Part shown: piece by piece, positions 26,553 through 36,899 of the stretch | How the letters are laid out: the number at the start of each line of letters is the position of its first letter | Position numbering within the stretch: the first letter of the stretch is position 1 | Source: CAVSUR01 sp963846005 | GTDB taxonomy: Bacteria > Actinomycetota > Actinomycetes > Streptosporangiales > Streptosporangiaceae | Length of the DNA: 64,000 bases | Direction of reading: 5' to 3' | NCBI GenBank assembly: GCA_963846005.1 | Contig: CAWJUH010000001.1 | Span: 1,240,001 to 1,304,000, forward strand | Notes under the pieces: model-generated | Databases searched by the model: none | The model's input: the letters and a program-made list of their open reading frames with translations, nothing else | Told to the model about the DNA's origin: nothing | Made by a program: the position numbers and the translations under genes

Positions 26553-27950
26553 TCAGGCTGTGGCTGCTGCTGCGGCCGCGACTTCTTCCACGACGGCGGC
26601 GATGTCGGCGTCGGTGGTGCGGTGGTTGACGATGCAGGCGCGAAGGGCGAAAGCGCCATGGATGCTGGCGTTGGACAGGCAGACGCGCCCGCGACGCGAT
26701 ACCTCGCGCAAAATTGCGGTGTTGCGCTCATCCAGTTCCGCCTCCGAAGCGTCCTTCCAGCGGAAGCACACCGTGCTGAGCTCGACCGGTGCCAGCAGCT
26801 CCAGCGTGGGCTCGGCTATGATGAGCCGGGCTAGCAGTTGCGCATGTTCGAGGTCATCGCGGATAGCGGCGCGGAATTGGCCGATGCCGTGATAGCGCAG
26901 CGACAGCCAGAGCTTGAGCGCCCGGAAACGGCGAGACAGCTCGAAGGACTCCTCGAAGAACGCGAAGCCCTCGACCGGGTCGACCGGACATGCTCCTGGC
27001 GTACTCGCCGGTGTAGGCGAAGGCGCGGCGCGCGGCGCCCGCGTCGCTGTAGAGCAGCGCGCTGCAGTCCAGCGGCTGGTACAGCCATTTGTGGGCGTCC
27101 AGGGAGATCGAGTCAGCCTGCGCCAGGCCAGCGAAGGATCCCGGGAGCGGCTATCGCCGCGAGGCCGCCGTAGGCGCCGTCGACATGAAGCCACAGGCCG
27201 CTGTCCTGCGCGATGCCAGCGATCTCGCGGAGCGGATCGACCGCGCCGGTGTTCGTCGTGCCTGCCGTCGCGACAATCGCGATTGCCGGGATCCCCGCAC
27301 GGCGGTCCCGCTCGATAGCCGCCGCCAGCGCGTCGGTGCGCATGCGGAACGCTTCGTCCACCGGGATGAGCCGCAAGTTGGCGCGTCCGGTGCCGAGCAC
27401 CGCCAGCGCCTTCGGCACGGACATGTGGACCTCGGCGGAGGCATACACTGCGCACGGCCTGGCGCCGTCCTGGTTCGCAGGTGCCCTGGCCTCGCGTGCC
27501 ATCGCCAGGCCCATCAGGTTCGCCGATGACCCGCCGCCGACCAGGCTGCCGGTGAAGCCCTTCGCACCCGATGGCTTCGGCGAGCCAGCGCAAGACCGTG
27601 CGCTCGACGGTCACCGCGGCCGGCGCCGACCGCCACGCGGTCACGTTCTGGTTCAGCACCGACGCATACAGATCCCCGATTGCCGCGACCGGCTCACCCG
27701 AACCCAGCACGTAAGCGAAGAACCGCGCATTCCCCGGCCGCGAGTGATCCGCGATAACAGCCAGGTCATCAAACGCCGCGCTGCCCACACCCTTCTCGGG
27801 CAGCGGCCAGTCGAACACCTCGGCCGTCGCCGTCCCGGACGTCTCGGGAAACGATGCACGCGCATCCAGGCCGGCAAGGTACTCGCTCGCCGCCCGGCAT
27901 ACCCGATCCGCCAGCAAGCCGAAATTCTCCGGCGACAACTCCAGCGGCAT
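26553..27950 (-). pseudogene. PLP-dependent group II decarboxylase, multiply frameshifted
   Basis: The pieces together cover a complete aromatic-amino-acid/glutamate-type decarboxylase: N-terminal HSRPGNARFFAYVLGSGEPV, then LVGGGSSANLMGLAMAREAR, AIVATAGTTNTGAVDPLREI, LWLHVDGAYGG with the PLP-contacting Asp, SISLDAHKWLYQPLDC with the Schiff-base lysine, and the C-terminal domain (RALKLWLSLRYHGIGQFRAA). Frame changes occur near 27550, 27140 and 27000. With three or more shifts this is probably a real pseudogene. Confidence 0.85.
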
Positions 27951-28016
27951 GCCCAGATCCTAGATCCCCCCTGCCCAATCGAACACCAGCCTGTCGGCGC
28001 GGGGAATTGTCCCGGG

Positions 28017-28225
28017 AACGGCTCTGTCGCACTTTCGGTGGTGACGGTGTGTCAGGCTATGCCACAGTTTGTTAGGTCTGGCATGGTCGGCCGCGTGTAC
28101 CATCAGCGACTGGCGTGAATCGTGTTCTCTGGCTTATCGTCCCTGATCATCGAGGATGTGACCGGCCAGGACGGCGTGATCGTGGGTCCGGGCGCGGACC
28201 CCGGCCGGACCGGTGCCGTGCCCAC
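28017..28225 (+). mobile_element. ISL3-family left-end remnant
   Basis: A 33-bp terminus (28017-28049, containing GGCTCTGTCGCACTTTCGGT) is followed about 70 bp later by a frame reading VFSGLSSLIIEDVTGQDGVI, the usual start of ISL3-family transposases. The similarity breaks off near 28225, where an unrelated carboxymuconolactone decarboxylase fragment begins. An identical 33-bp terminus recurs at 28561-28593. Confidence 0.65.
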
Positions 28226-28468
28226 GGTGCGGCATCCCGGCCGGCCAAGGCCGAGCGGGCCGCTCTGGAACTCACCCAGCAGGGCACCCGCATCGCCGAT
28301 GCCCCGGGCGGTGTCACCGACGAGGCCTGGGCGAATGCGGCCAAGTACTACGACGATGACCAGCTCGCGGCGCTGGTGTCACTCATCGCCCTCATCAACA
28401 CCTACAACTGCATCAACGTCATCGCCCGCCAGCCCGCCGGTGACTACGAGCCCGGGCAATGGGGATAA
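28226..28468 (+). pseudogene. C-terminal fragment of carboxymuconolactone decarboxylase/AhpD-like protein
   Basis: About 75 residues beginning AERAALELTQQGTRIADAPG, then YYDDDQLAALVSLIALINTY and NCINVIARQPAGDYEPG, the C-terminal half of the CMD/AhpD fold. The active-site Cys half is absent. It is joined directly to the ISL3 fragment, so its 5' part was removed by the insertion or by a deletion. Confidence 0.75.
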
Positions 28469-28560
28469 CCACCGATCCGCGGCGCCCAGTCCGCAACATC
28501 GTCAAGGTCGCCGCCCGCGAGCGGCTCACCCTTCTGCCGCGCGCCGGGGTCTATCTCATG

Positions 28561-28593
28561 AACGGCTCTGTCGCACTTTCGGTGGTGACGGTG
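28561..28593 (+). repeat. Second copy of the 33-bp ISL3-like terminus
   Basis: Identical to 28017-28049 and in the same orientation, but followed by different sequence. Two same-facing left ends 544 bp apart suggest two separate insertions or a recombination/deletion scar. Confidence 0.8.
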
Positions 28594-28870
28594 GGTTGCT
28601 AGCCGCCGCTGTCGCTGCCCTCGGGCTCGTCGGCGGGTTCCTCACCGCGCGCCGAACCGGCCGCCGCGACCTGGACGGCGCGCTGTTCACCGCCGCCGGC
28701 GCCTGGTGCGCGCGGGAGTGGTACCGGGCATCCGGGCCGGTCGCCATGGTCGGGCTGAGCGTGCTGTACGCGGCGGCAATGGGCGGATCGCGCCCGCTCG
28801 CGAAGAAAGCCGGAGCGTGGCCGTCAGTGATCGCAGTCGCGGCGGTCACCGCGGCCGCCAGCGAACTGGT
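28594..28870 (+). pseudogene. Membrane protein fragment
   Basis: A frame reading LLAAAVAALGLVGGFLTARR, then AGAWCAREWYRASGPVAMVG and WPSVIAVAAVTAAASELV. These look like three short hydrophobic segments of an integral membrane protein whose N-terminus was replaced at the IS terminus; the frame continues into basic, low-complexity sequence. No family is assigned. From 28871 to 29346 I see no supportable gene. Confidence 0.4.
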
Positions 28871-29416
28871 AACCCCACATAGTCCCACAGCGGGATCCGG
28901 CCACTGGAGGTCCAGGGCGGACCCGGCACGGCGAGCTGACGCGCCGCGACCGCGGCGATCGAGGCGGTCCGCATCGCGGTGACGTCCGCCGAATCGAGCA
29001 CCGCGCGAAAGAGTGAACCGCACCGGGTCGAACGCGACGATCACGCCTGCAGAACCTCCGGCGGTAGGGCGCATATTGCCTTGACCGAGACAACGGGCGG
29101 TTCGCGGAACTGAGCGGAATCCACGTCAGCGGGCGCATTGCCGACGACCTAGTGACCGCCGTAAACGCGGCGAGCGCGGCTAACACCGGGTGACATCGAG
29201 ATTTTTCTGAAGAGCCTCAGCAACGTAAAGACCTGAGCACTTGCTGCCCGAGGTTCACCTGCCGAACGCCGCATGCGTACCGCCCTGCCGTCCGAGGAAG
29301 CTCACAGCTACGCCCAGGTTGTCTGTCACACCCCTCCCCAAACCGGTGTCAACGGCGGCTGAATTCTGACCCCTGGCGGCATCTGAAATTGACCCCCTGC
29401 GTGGTTGTGTTGCTGG

Positions 29417-30210
29417 TTAGTCGTCGGTTGCGGTGGCCGCGGGGACGCGGCCGAGGTCTCGGTCCTTGAGCCGGTAGGAGTCGCCTTTGAGGGCGATGAC
29501 TTCGGCGTGGTGGACGAGCCGGTCGATCATGGCGGCCGCGACGACGTCGTCGCCGAAGACCTCGCCCCACCGGCCGAAGGGCTTGTTGCTGGTGACGATC
29601 AGGGATGCTCGTTCGTATCGGGCTGAGACGAGCTGGAAGAACAGGTTGGCGGCCTCGGGCTCGAAGGGGATGTAGCCGACTTCGTCGATGACCAGCAGCG
29701 GGTAGCGGCCCAGCCGGGTCAGCTCGGCCTGGAGCCGCCCGGCGTGGTGGGCCTCGGCGAGGCGGGCGACCCATTCGGCGGCGGTGGCGAACAGCACCCG
29801 GTGCCCGGCCTGGCAGGCCCGGATGGCCAGCCCGGTGGCCAGGTGGGTTTTGCCGGTGCCGGGCGGGCCGAGGAACACGACGTTCTCTTTCGCGGCGGCG
29901 AAGTCGAGGGTGCCCAGGTGGGCGATCACCTCGCGCTTGAGGCCGCGGGCGTGGTCGAAGTGGAACTCCTCCAGGGACTTGCGGGCGGGAACCGCGCGGC
30001 CCGGATGCGGCCTTCGCCGCCGTGGGACTCGCGGGCGGCGACTCCGCGTTGCAGGCAGGCGGCCAGGAACTCCTCGTGGGTCCACGACTCGGCCCGGGCC
30101 CGGTCGGCGAGGCGGGGCACCGACTCCCGCAAGGTGGGTGCCTTCAGCGCCCGGGTGAGGAACGCGATCTGCGCGGTGGTGTCGCGGGCAGTGGTCTTGG
30201 CGGCCATCAC
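29417..30210 (-). pseudogene. istB: istB: IS21 transposition helper ATPase, frameshifted
   Basis: The start MMAAKTTARDTTAQIAFLTR overlaps the istA stop (ATGA). After about 75 residues the frame changes near 29990, and the second frame carries RKSLEEFHFDHARGLKREV, Walker A GPPGTGKTHLATGLA, Walker B LLVIDEVGYIPFEPEAANLF, and the sensor segment SLIVTSNKPFGRWGEVFGDD. IstB is the AAA+ regulator of the IstA transposase. The shift separates the N-terminal domain from the ATPase. Confidence 0.88.
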
Positions 30211-31496
30211 GCGGCGCCACCGTCCAGGCCGAGCGCGGCGTCGTAGTCGGCCAGGGCCCGGATCTGCACCTCGGGTTCCGGTGCCGGGCGCAGCGCGGTG
30301 ACCCGCTGGCGGCGCATGGCCCGCGCCGCGGCGAGGTGAGCGGGGTCGCTGATGCTCTGGTGCCAGGCCCAGGACCGCTCATGATCGGCGACCAGGCGGC
30401 CCTCGCAGTGCACCCGGACCCGGACCAGGTCCGCGGTGACCTCGATCCGCCGGCCGATCACGCCCGGATGGACGGAGTAGTCATTGGAATCCAGCCGCAC
30501 GTAATGGTCGCGGGCCAGCCGGGCTGAGGACCGCCACCCCCGTCTGCGGGGACAGCGGCGGCCAGGCGAGCATCGCGGCCTTGTCCGCGCCGATCCGCTC
30601 GGCCGGGGAACAGCCCAGCGCCCGGCGGGGCCGGGTGTTCACTAGCGCCAGCCACGCCGCCAGCTGGGCGTTGAAGTCCGCCGGGCTGGCGAAGCTGCGG
30701 CCGGCAGGAACGAGCGTTCCAGGTAGTCATGCGTCCGCTCGATGATTCCCTTGGCCTCGGGGTCGGCGGGCTTGCAGACCGCCACCTTGGCGCCCAGGGT
30801 GCCGCGGAACGCCTGGCACTCGCCGGTCAGCTCCGGTTTCCCGGCCCGCTACCGGCCGATCGCGCCCTCGCCGTCCCAGACCAGCACCCGCGGCACCGCG
30901 CCCAGGCCCGCGATGTGCTGCCACCAGCCCGCGAACAGGTCAGCCGCGGTGCGGGTGGGATCAGCACCGCCATCAGCCACCGCGAATACGCACACACCAT
31001 GGTCAGCACCGGCAGCTGCGCCGGCTTGCGCGCCAGGCCGCAGGCCGCCGGAATGGTGACCGGCGGGAACCAGAAATCGCACTGGGCGATCTCACCCGCC
31101 GCATAGGCCGTCCGGCTCGCCGGGTCCGGCGGCAGATACGCCGGCCGCAGTTGCGCGACCCGGTCCCGCAGCACCCGGATCGACCGGTCCCACTCGATCC
31201 GCTCCGCGATCACCGTCGCCGGCATCGTCGGATACGCCGCCAGCAGCTCCCGGATCCGCGGCTCGGCCGCATCCGTCACCGACCCCCTCGCCGGCGTCCT
31301 GGCCCTCCGCCCGCTCGGAGGCGAAGAGGGTCAGCAGCGTGATCGCATTCGCGCGCGCCGCTCATACCTCGGCGGCCGGTCACTCGCGATCGCCACCCGC
31401 ACCCGTGTTCCGCGACACCCCCATCACCCGGGCAATCACCTTGATCGGCATCTTCTCGCCCCGGCGCAGCCTGCGGATCTCCGCCCAGTCCTCCAC
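30207..31496 (-). pseudogene. istA: istA: IS21 transposase, frameshifted
   Basis: GTG 31496 begins VEDWAEIRRLRRGEKMPIKV, the N-terminal helix-turn-helix. Later parts in shifted frames include PTMPATVIAERIEWDRSIRV, GEIAQCDFWFPPV (first catalytic Asp), VLTMVCAYSRWLMAVLIP and the C-terminal beta barrel LDSNDYSVHPGVIGRRIEVT. Several frameshifts lie between 30500 and 31300. The DDE catalytic core is therefore not translated as one chain. Confidence 0.85.
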
Positions 31497-31599
31497 TGAA
31501 GCACCCCTTCCACCCCCGGCTCGGCTAGAGCCAGGGTCATCGGGCAAGGGGTCAAAATTCGTCTGCCGCGCCGGGGTCAGTATTCACGTGCCGCCGACA

Positions 31600-32128
31600 A
31601 CCGGCCGCCAGATTCGGCCACGCGATGCTGCCCAAGGAGGCCGGCGGGCGCGCTGCTAGTCTCCGCAATACGCCAGTGTTGCGACGCTGACTAGAACCTG
31701 CCCCGGCGCAACGGCCTCACATTCGAGCGTCGCCGACACCGCCAAGCACGCGGGCGGCCGGCTGGCTGGGGCTTAGCGTCGTCCCGGTAGCGGGTCAGCG
31801 TCACTGGCCGACACTTGCACAACCAAACCGAAGCCGCCGTCAGCGTCTGGCCGAAGCCAACTGCGGTCGACCGCCCCGAACGGTCGTTCTGGAACACCTT
31901 GGCCAGGGCCGACCCGACGGCAGGGTCAGCGCCGATTCGGCGATCGGCTCGGCCCCGTTCCATCGTCGGCCGCATGGTAGGTCACGTTCAGTACTGGCCG
32001 CCGATCACCCGATAGGCCAACCGGGCGTCCTTGCACCGGCCAGAGACGACGGAGCGTTCGCTGCCCTCTAGGTCGCGCTTGCGCCCGCAGACCATGGCAT
32101 GCTGGAGCCGCTGAAGCGACTCCGGGAA
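31600..32128. other. Intergenic debris with a solo IS21 end
   Basis: No gene supported. Positions 31701-31738 are a near copy of the right terminus of the second IS21-type element (55440-55479), ending in the same ...GCGTCGCCGACA. The remainder may be fragments of other mobile elements but nothing is recognisable. Confidence 0.55.
31701..31738. repeat. Solo right end of an IS21-like element
   Basis: About 38 bp match 55442-55479 with only a few mismatches (shared ATTCGAGCGTCGCCGACA). There is no transposase next to it, so it marks an element of the second IS21 type that was deleted or replaced. Confidence 0.7.
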
Positions 32129-32156
32129 GTCAGTACTTTATTTCAAGCATGGGGTT
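32129..32156. repeat. Solo IS-end-like sequence (copy 2), truncating comM
   Basis: Matches 19875-19902 at 26 of 28 positions. On the minus strand the comM frame changes from its Walker A motif directly into CCCATGCTTGAAATAAAG, and the stop at 32130-32132 lies in this sequence. Confidence 0.65.
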
Positions 32157-32860
32157 TCCTGTTCCCGGCGGGCCGAGCAGGAGCAGGTGGTGGCCGCCCG
32201 CGGCGCAGATCTCGGCGGCCGGCGTGCGGTCGGCTGGCCCACCACCTCGGCGAGGTCCCGGGCTGGCTGGCGATCTGGCGGCGCGGGTGCCGGGCCGGGG
32301 CCGCGGCCAGGTTCGAAGACCTCGACCGGCCGGGCGGCCTCGACCGGACAGCCGCGCAGCCAGGCGAGCAGCGCGGCCAGGCTGGGCACGGCCGCGACCC
32401 GCAGCCCGGGCACCAGGCACGCCTCGGCGGCGTTGCCCGCCGGGACCGCGGCTATCTCGAAGCCGGCCGCCGCCGCGGCGGCGGCGGCCGGGAGCACGCC
32501 GGACACCGGGCGCACGGTCCCGTCCAGCCCGAGCTCGCCGATCAGCATGACTCCCGCGAGCGCGGCCGCCGGGACCGTCCCCGCCGCCGCCAGGATCGCG
32601 GCCGCGATGCCCAGATCGAAGCCGCTCCCCCGCTTGGGCAGGCTGGCAGGCGACAGCCCGACGGTGATCCGCCGCTGCGGCCACCGTTCCCCGCTGTTGA
32701 TGATCGCGGCCCTGATCCGGTCCCGCGCCTCCCGCAGCGCGGTGTCGGGCAGGCCGACCAGCAGCAGGGCCACCAGGCCGTTCTCTATGTCGGCCTCGAT
32801 CTGCACCGGGTGACCCTGCACCCCGGTCAAGGCGATCGCGCAGGCCCGGGCCAGCGCCAT
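32130..32860 (-). pseudogene. comM: ComM/YifB-type Mg-chelatase-like ATPase, truncated
   Basis: ATG 32860 begins MALARACAIALTGVQGHPVQ and continues IEADIENGLVALLLVGLPDT, ALREARDRIRAAIINSGERW and LAGVMLIGELGLDGTVRPVS, the N-terminal (Lon-like) domain of ComM, a helicase-like factor for branch migration in natural transformation. A frameshift near 32255 precedes the Walker A region (HLLLLGPPGTGN), which is cut by the IS-end sequence. The AAA+ and C-terminal domains are missing. Confidence 0.88.
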
Positions 32861-33181
32861 CTACCCCATCACCCCGATGAGCCCGACACCGAAGCCACCA
32901 TCGCGCTGCCCGGTCAAGCCCGCGACGGTCTCCTGCACCTCGCCGCCAGGCGCCCCCCGCGCCTGGCCCACGGCCTGCATCCCGGCCTGCTCCGGATACT
33001 CCCTCGCGTACTGCCCGGCCTGTAGGCCGGGGAGATCGCTGGTGTGCACCTGCACCACCTCCGCCGCCCACGATGACGAAAGCGGCGCAGGGCGCGGAGC
33101 GGCCACCCGCGTGCTGTGCATAACCGGCCCGGGCGCACGGTGGCCTGTGGACGAAGCAGCCGGAATGTCGCCCTCGCCGCT
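32861..33181. other. Intergenic region, no gene seen
   Basis: Between the comM fragment start and the FUSC-family fragment end. Frames give low-complexity Arg/Pro peptides. Nothing is supported. Confidence 0.5.
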
Positions 33182-34195
33182 TTACTGCCAGCGGCGCGTT
33201 TTTGCGTTGGGTGTCATGTGGGCTGATGTGTCCGCGTGCGGGGTCTGGCTGCCGGGGGCCGTGGGTAGCTCTTCCTGGCGGGGGCCGGCCAGGAAGATGA
33301 CCGCTTCGCTGGTTCGCATCAGGTAACGGGTGGCCGGGTCACCGGCCGGGGAGCGGGCCGCCATACGGAGGGCGACGTCGCTGGCCGCCGCGGCCGCTTG
33401 TCTGCGAGCCGGGTCGTCATTGCCGTTGAGCGTGAGACAGGCCTGGGCCAGGGCCTGGGAGGCACGCCGCAGCTCGGCGCGGCCGGCTGCGGGGTTCTCG
33501 CCGTCGCCGCTGGTCTGGCCGGGCGCGGAGGGCGGCTGGTCGATGGCCAGGGCGAGGCCGCGGGCGTAGAAGTCGCAGGCCCGGGCCGCGCTGAGGAGGC
33601 AGCGGGCGTCCTCGCGGGGGGATCCGAAGTACAGCGACCTGGTCAGCGGCTCGGCCACCAGCACCAGCTGCTGCAGTTTGGCGTCCAGATCGCGGCTGGG
33701 CCCGATCAGGCCGGGTCCGCTGGCCCCCGGCCGCAGACGGGCCGCGGCGGCGTCCAGGAGGTCATGCAGCGAGGCGACGAAGGCGGATTGAGCTGAGCGT
33801 GCCACGGTCCGGGTGCTGATGGGCAAGATCAGCAGAGTGACCGCCGCGCCAATGCCGGCGCCGATGGCGGTCTCCTCCAGGCGCAAGACGAGCAGCCCGG
33901 TGCTGAACTCGTGGAGCAGGCTGTAAAGCTGGGCGATCATGATCGTGATAAAGAAGATCATCAGTGCGTAGGAGACCTTGTTGAGGTAGAACCCCAGGGC
34001 GACGCAGACCAGGATGACGACGATCGCGGTGGTGGTGTGCCCGGCGGTGGCCTCGGCCGCCAGGACGGCGGCACCGAGCCCGGCCAGGGTGCCGGTCACC
34101 CTGCTGGCTGCCTTGGCGAGGGTTTCGGCGGTGGTGGTGGTGCCGGTAACTATTCCTCCGGCGCGGCCGCCGGACTGGCCTAGTGCCGGGGTCAA
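33182..34195 (-). pseudogene. FUSC-family membrane protein, C-terminal part
   Basis: About 337 residues with four or five hydrophobic helices in the first half (TLAGLGAAVLAAEATAGHTT, AIVVILVCVALGFYLN, YALMIFFITIMIAQLYSLL, TAIGAGIGAAVTLLILP) followed by a soluble helical domain. This matches the C-terminal FUSC-like (aromatic-acid exporter/fusaric-acid resistance) module. Full-length members have another membrane-plus-soluble unit before it, so the N-terminal half is missing; the start shown is only the first available codon region. Confidence 0.65.
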
Positions 34196-34809
34196 CGAGG
34201 CCAGCTTCCTGGGCTACGGACACGCCATTAGCTCGATGATCATGGCAGGACTGGGACCCTAGCGATGGCCTGCTACCTCACCGGCGCGATACTCGCTGCG
34301 CAGCGGCAGAAACCTGCCCGCATCTTCGGGATGGTGACAGGGAAAAGACGCGGCAGCTGAGCCGGCTTACCCAAGGGCTGATCGCGCGGCAGAGGGAGAC
34401 CCGCCATCTAGCGGCTCCGATCGGGGCCGTCCTGCCGGCTGGCTGGACTATCACCGGCCATCCTGCTGCTCAACCGCGGGCCCGGACGATGACCAGCCAC
34501 GTCCTGACCCAACTCACCACAACAGAGCCGGGCTGATCTGAACATGTACCAGGCATGCGCAGAACTCCTCCTCGGCGTGGTACAGCCGCACCCCGCCGGG
34601 AGGCAGACGTGCAGACCGGCAGTTCTCTGCGCGCCGCATGCCGATACCGCTATCACCGTTCGTGACGGCAGCCGGGCATCAACAGGTAGACGAGCGGACG
34701 AGCGCGAGTGCCGAGAATAGACATCAAGTTCTACTCTCTGCAGGGCTTGCGCAGCACAGGCCAGTGCCCTGCGGTTGGAGACAGTGAGGCCGGCGGTATT
34801 CCGCGGGCG
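34196..34809. other. Intergenic region, no gene supported
   Basis: About 600 bp of mixed sequence with no recognisable domain in any frame. It separates the FUSC fragment from the sugar locus and may contain scraps of older genes. Confidence 0.5.
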
Positions 34810-36025
34810 TCAGCCGGTCATAAGCTGATCCAGCACGTGCCGGGGGGCGAGCAGCTCTTCGGCGACCAGGGTCGCGGCGCCCTTGATCCCGGCGTCCTCC
34901 CCGAATGACGCCTTCAGGATCTGCAAGTGTCCGGCGGCCAGCGGTAGCGCCCGGCCGTATACCTCCTTGCGGATGGCCGCCAGGTAATCCTGGATCTCGG
35001 CCAGCTCACCCCCGATCACGACGGCTGCGGGATCCAGCAGGTTCACCACGCCGGCCAGGACCCGGCCCAGATCATGGCCGGCGGACCGCACCATCGTGGT
35101 GGTGTCCTGCCGTCCATGCCGGGCCAATTGGACCACGTCGGCGGCGGACTCGGTGGCCAGGCCTTGGCGCCGCAGGCGTTGGGCGATGGCGTGGCCGCTG
35201 GCCACGGCGGCCACGCACCCCACGTTCCCGCAGGTGCAGACGGCGGTGCAGCCGTCGACGGCGGTGTGCCCCAGGGCCCCGGCGGCACCGACTGTGCCGC
35301 GGTACAGCTTGCCGTCGAGGATCAGGCCGGAGCCGATGCCGTCCGATGCCCGCACGTAGAGCATGTTGCCGACGACGCGTTCCAGGTTCCGGTACTCGGC
35401 CAGGGCCATGACGTTCGCATCGTTGTCCACATAAACCGGGAGGCTGAATGTCTCTCCCAGCTTCTCCCTGATGGGGCAGTCGTGCCAGCCGGGCATGACG
35501 GTCGGCTCGATCGGGCGACCAGTTAGGTGCTCGACCGGGGCCGGGACGGCCACCCCGATCCCGGTGAGCGACGACCCGTCGGCCTGGGCGCCGCTGATCA
35601 GGGCGCGGAACTCGGCCTCGATCAGCGGCAGCACCACCGCAGGGCCGTCCGCTACGCGGAGGTCGCGGACCCGCCGGTCGACCACGGCCCCGGCGAAATT
35701 GACCAGGCCCACGACGAGTTGCGACGGGTCCACCGCCGCGGTGAGGGCCAGTTTCCGCGAACCGTCGAATTCCAGGACGGCCGGGCCGGCCGCCTGAGGA
35801 GGCGCTGGTACCGCCCTCGCGCACGTAGCCGGCCTCAATCAGCGCATCGACACGCTGCGCCACCGTCGACCGTGACAGGCCCGTCACCCGGGCCAGCGCC
35901 GCCCGGGAGGTGGCGGCGCCGGTCCGGATCAGGGTCAGCAGATGCTCGGCGCCGATGGCGCTGGACGGTGGGAGGGACGGGGCCGCGCCGCGCTGGTCCG
36001 CCAGTTCAGCCTTTCTCCGCGCCAA
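34810..36025 (-). pseudogene. ROK-family regulator (XylR/NagC type), frameshifted after HTH
   Basis: The N-terminal part (TTG about 36025) has a winged helix: HLLTLIRTGAATSRAALARV then TGLSRSTVAQRVDALIEAGY. Near 35785 one base is lost or gained, and the second frame carries the ROK kinase-like domain with GVAVPAPVEHLTGRP, VYVDNDANVMALAEY, the zinc-site segment CTAVCTCGNVGCVAAVASG and LLDPAAVVIGGELAE. It lies at the 3' end of the ABC-importer operon and overlaps the permease gene, so it is the likely local repressor. If the shift is real, the operon has lost its repressor's sensor domain. Confidence 0.85.
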
Positions 36026-36899
36026 GGACCAGCCCCCCTCGCAAGTACCTCTCCACGGCAAAGAACAGCAGGACAATGGGCACGGTCAGGATCACCGAAC
36101 CGGCCATCAGCACCGGCGGAGAGACGGTGATGTCGCTGGAGAGTTCCGCCAGCCCCAAGGAGACCGTCCAGTGCCCGGGCTTGGCCACCAGGAAGAGAAG
36201 CGCGAAGAGGTACTCGTTCCACGCGATCATAAACACGTACACGCCTACGCTAATCAGCGCCGGGACGGACAGCGGCAAGGTGACATGCCGGAGGGTCTGC
36301 CATCGGGAGCAGCCATCGATCTGCGCAGCTTCCTCGACGCTCACCGGCACAGTGTCAAAATACTCTCTGAGCATGTAAGCCGCCACGGGAAGAGTCTGGG
36401 CAATATAGACGATGGCCACAGGCGGAAGTGACCCGAGAAGGTGCGCGCGGGTAAAGAAGACATAGAGCGGAATGGCCAGCAGGATGCTCGGGAATAGGTA
36501 CACGACGAGGAACGAACCAGAGATCATTCCGCGTCCGGGGAACACGTACCGGGCGAGCGCGTAGGCACCGGGCACCGCCACGATGATCGTGCCCGCGACC
36601 GTCAGCGCGGCGAGGAAGAGGCTGTTCTCGATAAACGGCACAAAGCCCTGGCCGCCCGCGGAGGCCGGCGACAGGACGGTACGGAACGGGAGCAGCGACA
36701 GCTTGCCGATCGGGAGCAGAATACCCAGCGGGTGGACGACAACATCCTGGTTGTTATGTATCGCCAGCATTATCATGTAGTAGAACGGCAGGATGCAGAG
36801 CGCGCACAGGATCACCAGGAAAAGACGCCCGGCAAACCGGAAGAACGGCTCCTGGAACCGGTCGGATCGCAAGCTGATTACCGCACGTGAGCTAATCAT
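36006..36899 (-). CDS. Carbohydrate ABC transporter permease (MalG type)
   Basis: A 297-residue inner-membrane permease with six predicted helices and the EAA loop EEAAQIDGCSRWQTLRHVTL that contacts the ATPase. The N-terminal segment RLFLVILCALCILPFYYMIM is the first helix. Its start overlaps the MalF-type gene by 4 bp (ATGA). The operon has no ATPase gene; sugar importers of actinobacteria often share a common MsiK-type ATPase encoded elsewhere. Confidence 0.94.
   Translation of the reverse strand: MISSRAVISLRSDRFQEPFFRFAGRLFLVILCALCILPFYYMIMLAIHNNQDVVVHPLGILLPIGKLSLLPFRTVLSPASAGGQGFVPFIENSLFLAALTVAGTIIVAVPGAYALARYVFPGRGMISGSFLVVYLFPSILLAIPLYVFFTRAHLLGSLPPVAIVYIAQTLPVAAYMLREYFDTVPVSVEEAAQIDGCSRWQTLRHVTLPLSVPALISVGVYVFMIAWNEYLFALLFLVAKPGHWTVSLGLAELSSDITVSPPVLMAGSVILTVPIVLLFFAVERYLRGGLVLGAEKG

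Larger units (their letters stand above)
29347..31599 (-). mobile_element. IS21-family insertion sequence (copy 1), 2,253 bp
   Basis: Ends are TGTC (29347) and GACA (31599), each followed inward by related double boxes of the type TGAATNCTGACCCC and GAAWTTGACCCC, as in IS21-family multiple terminal repeats. A 5-bp target duplication ACCGG flanks both sides (29342-29346 and 31600-31604). It carries istA then istB on the minus strand, both frameshifted, so the element is dead though its ends are intact. Confidence 0.85.
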
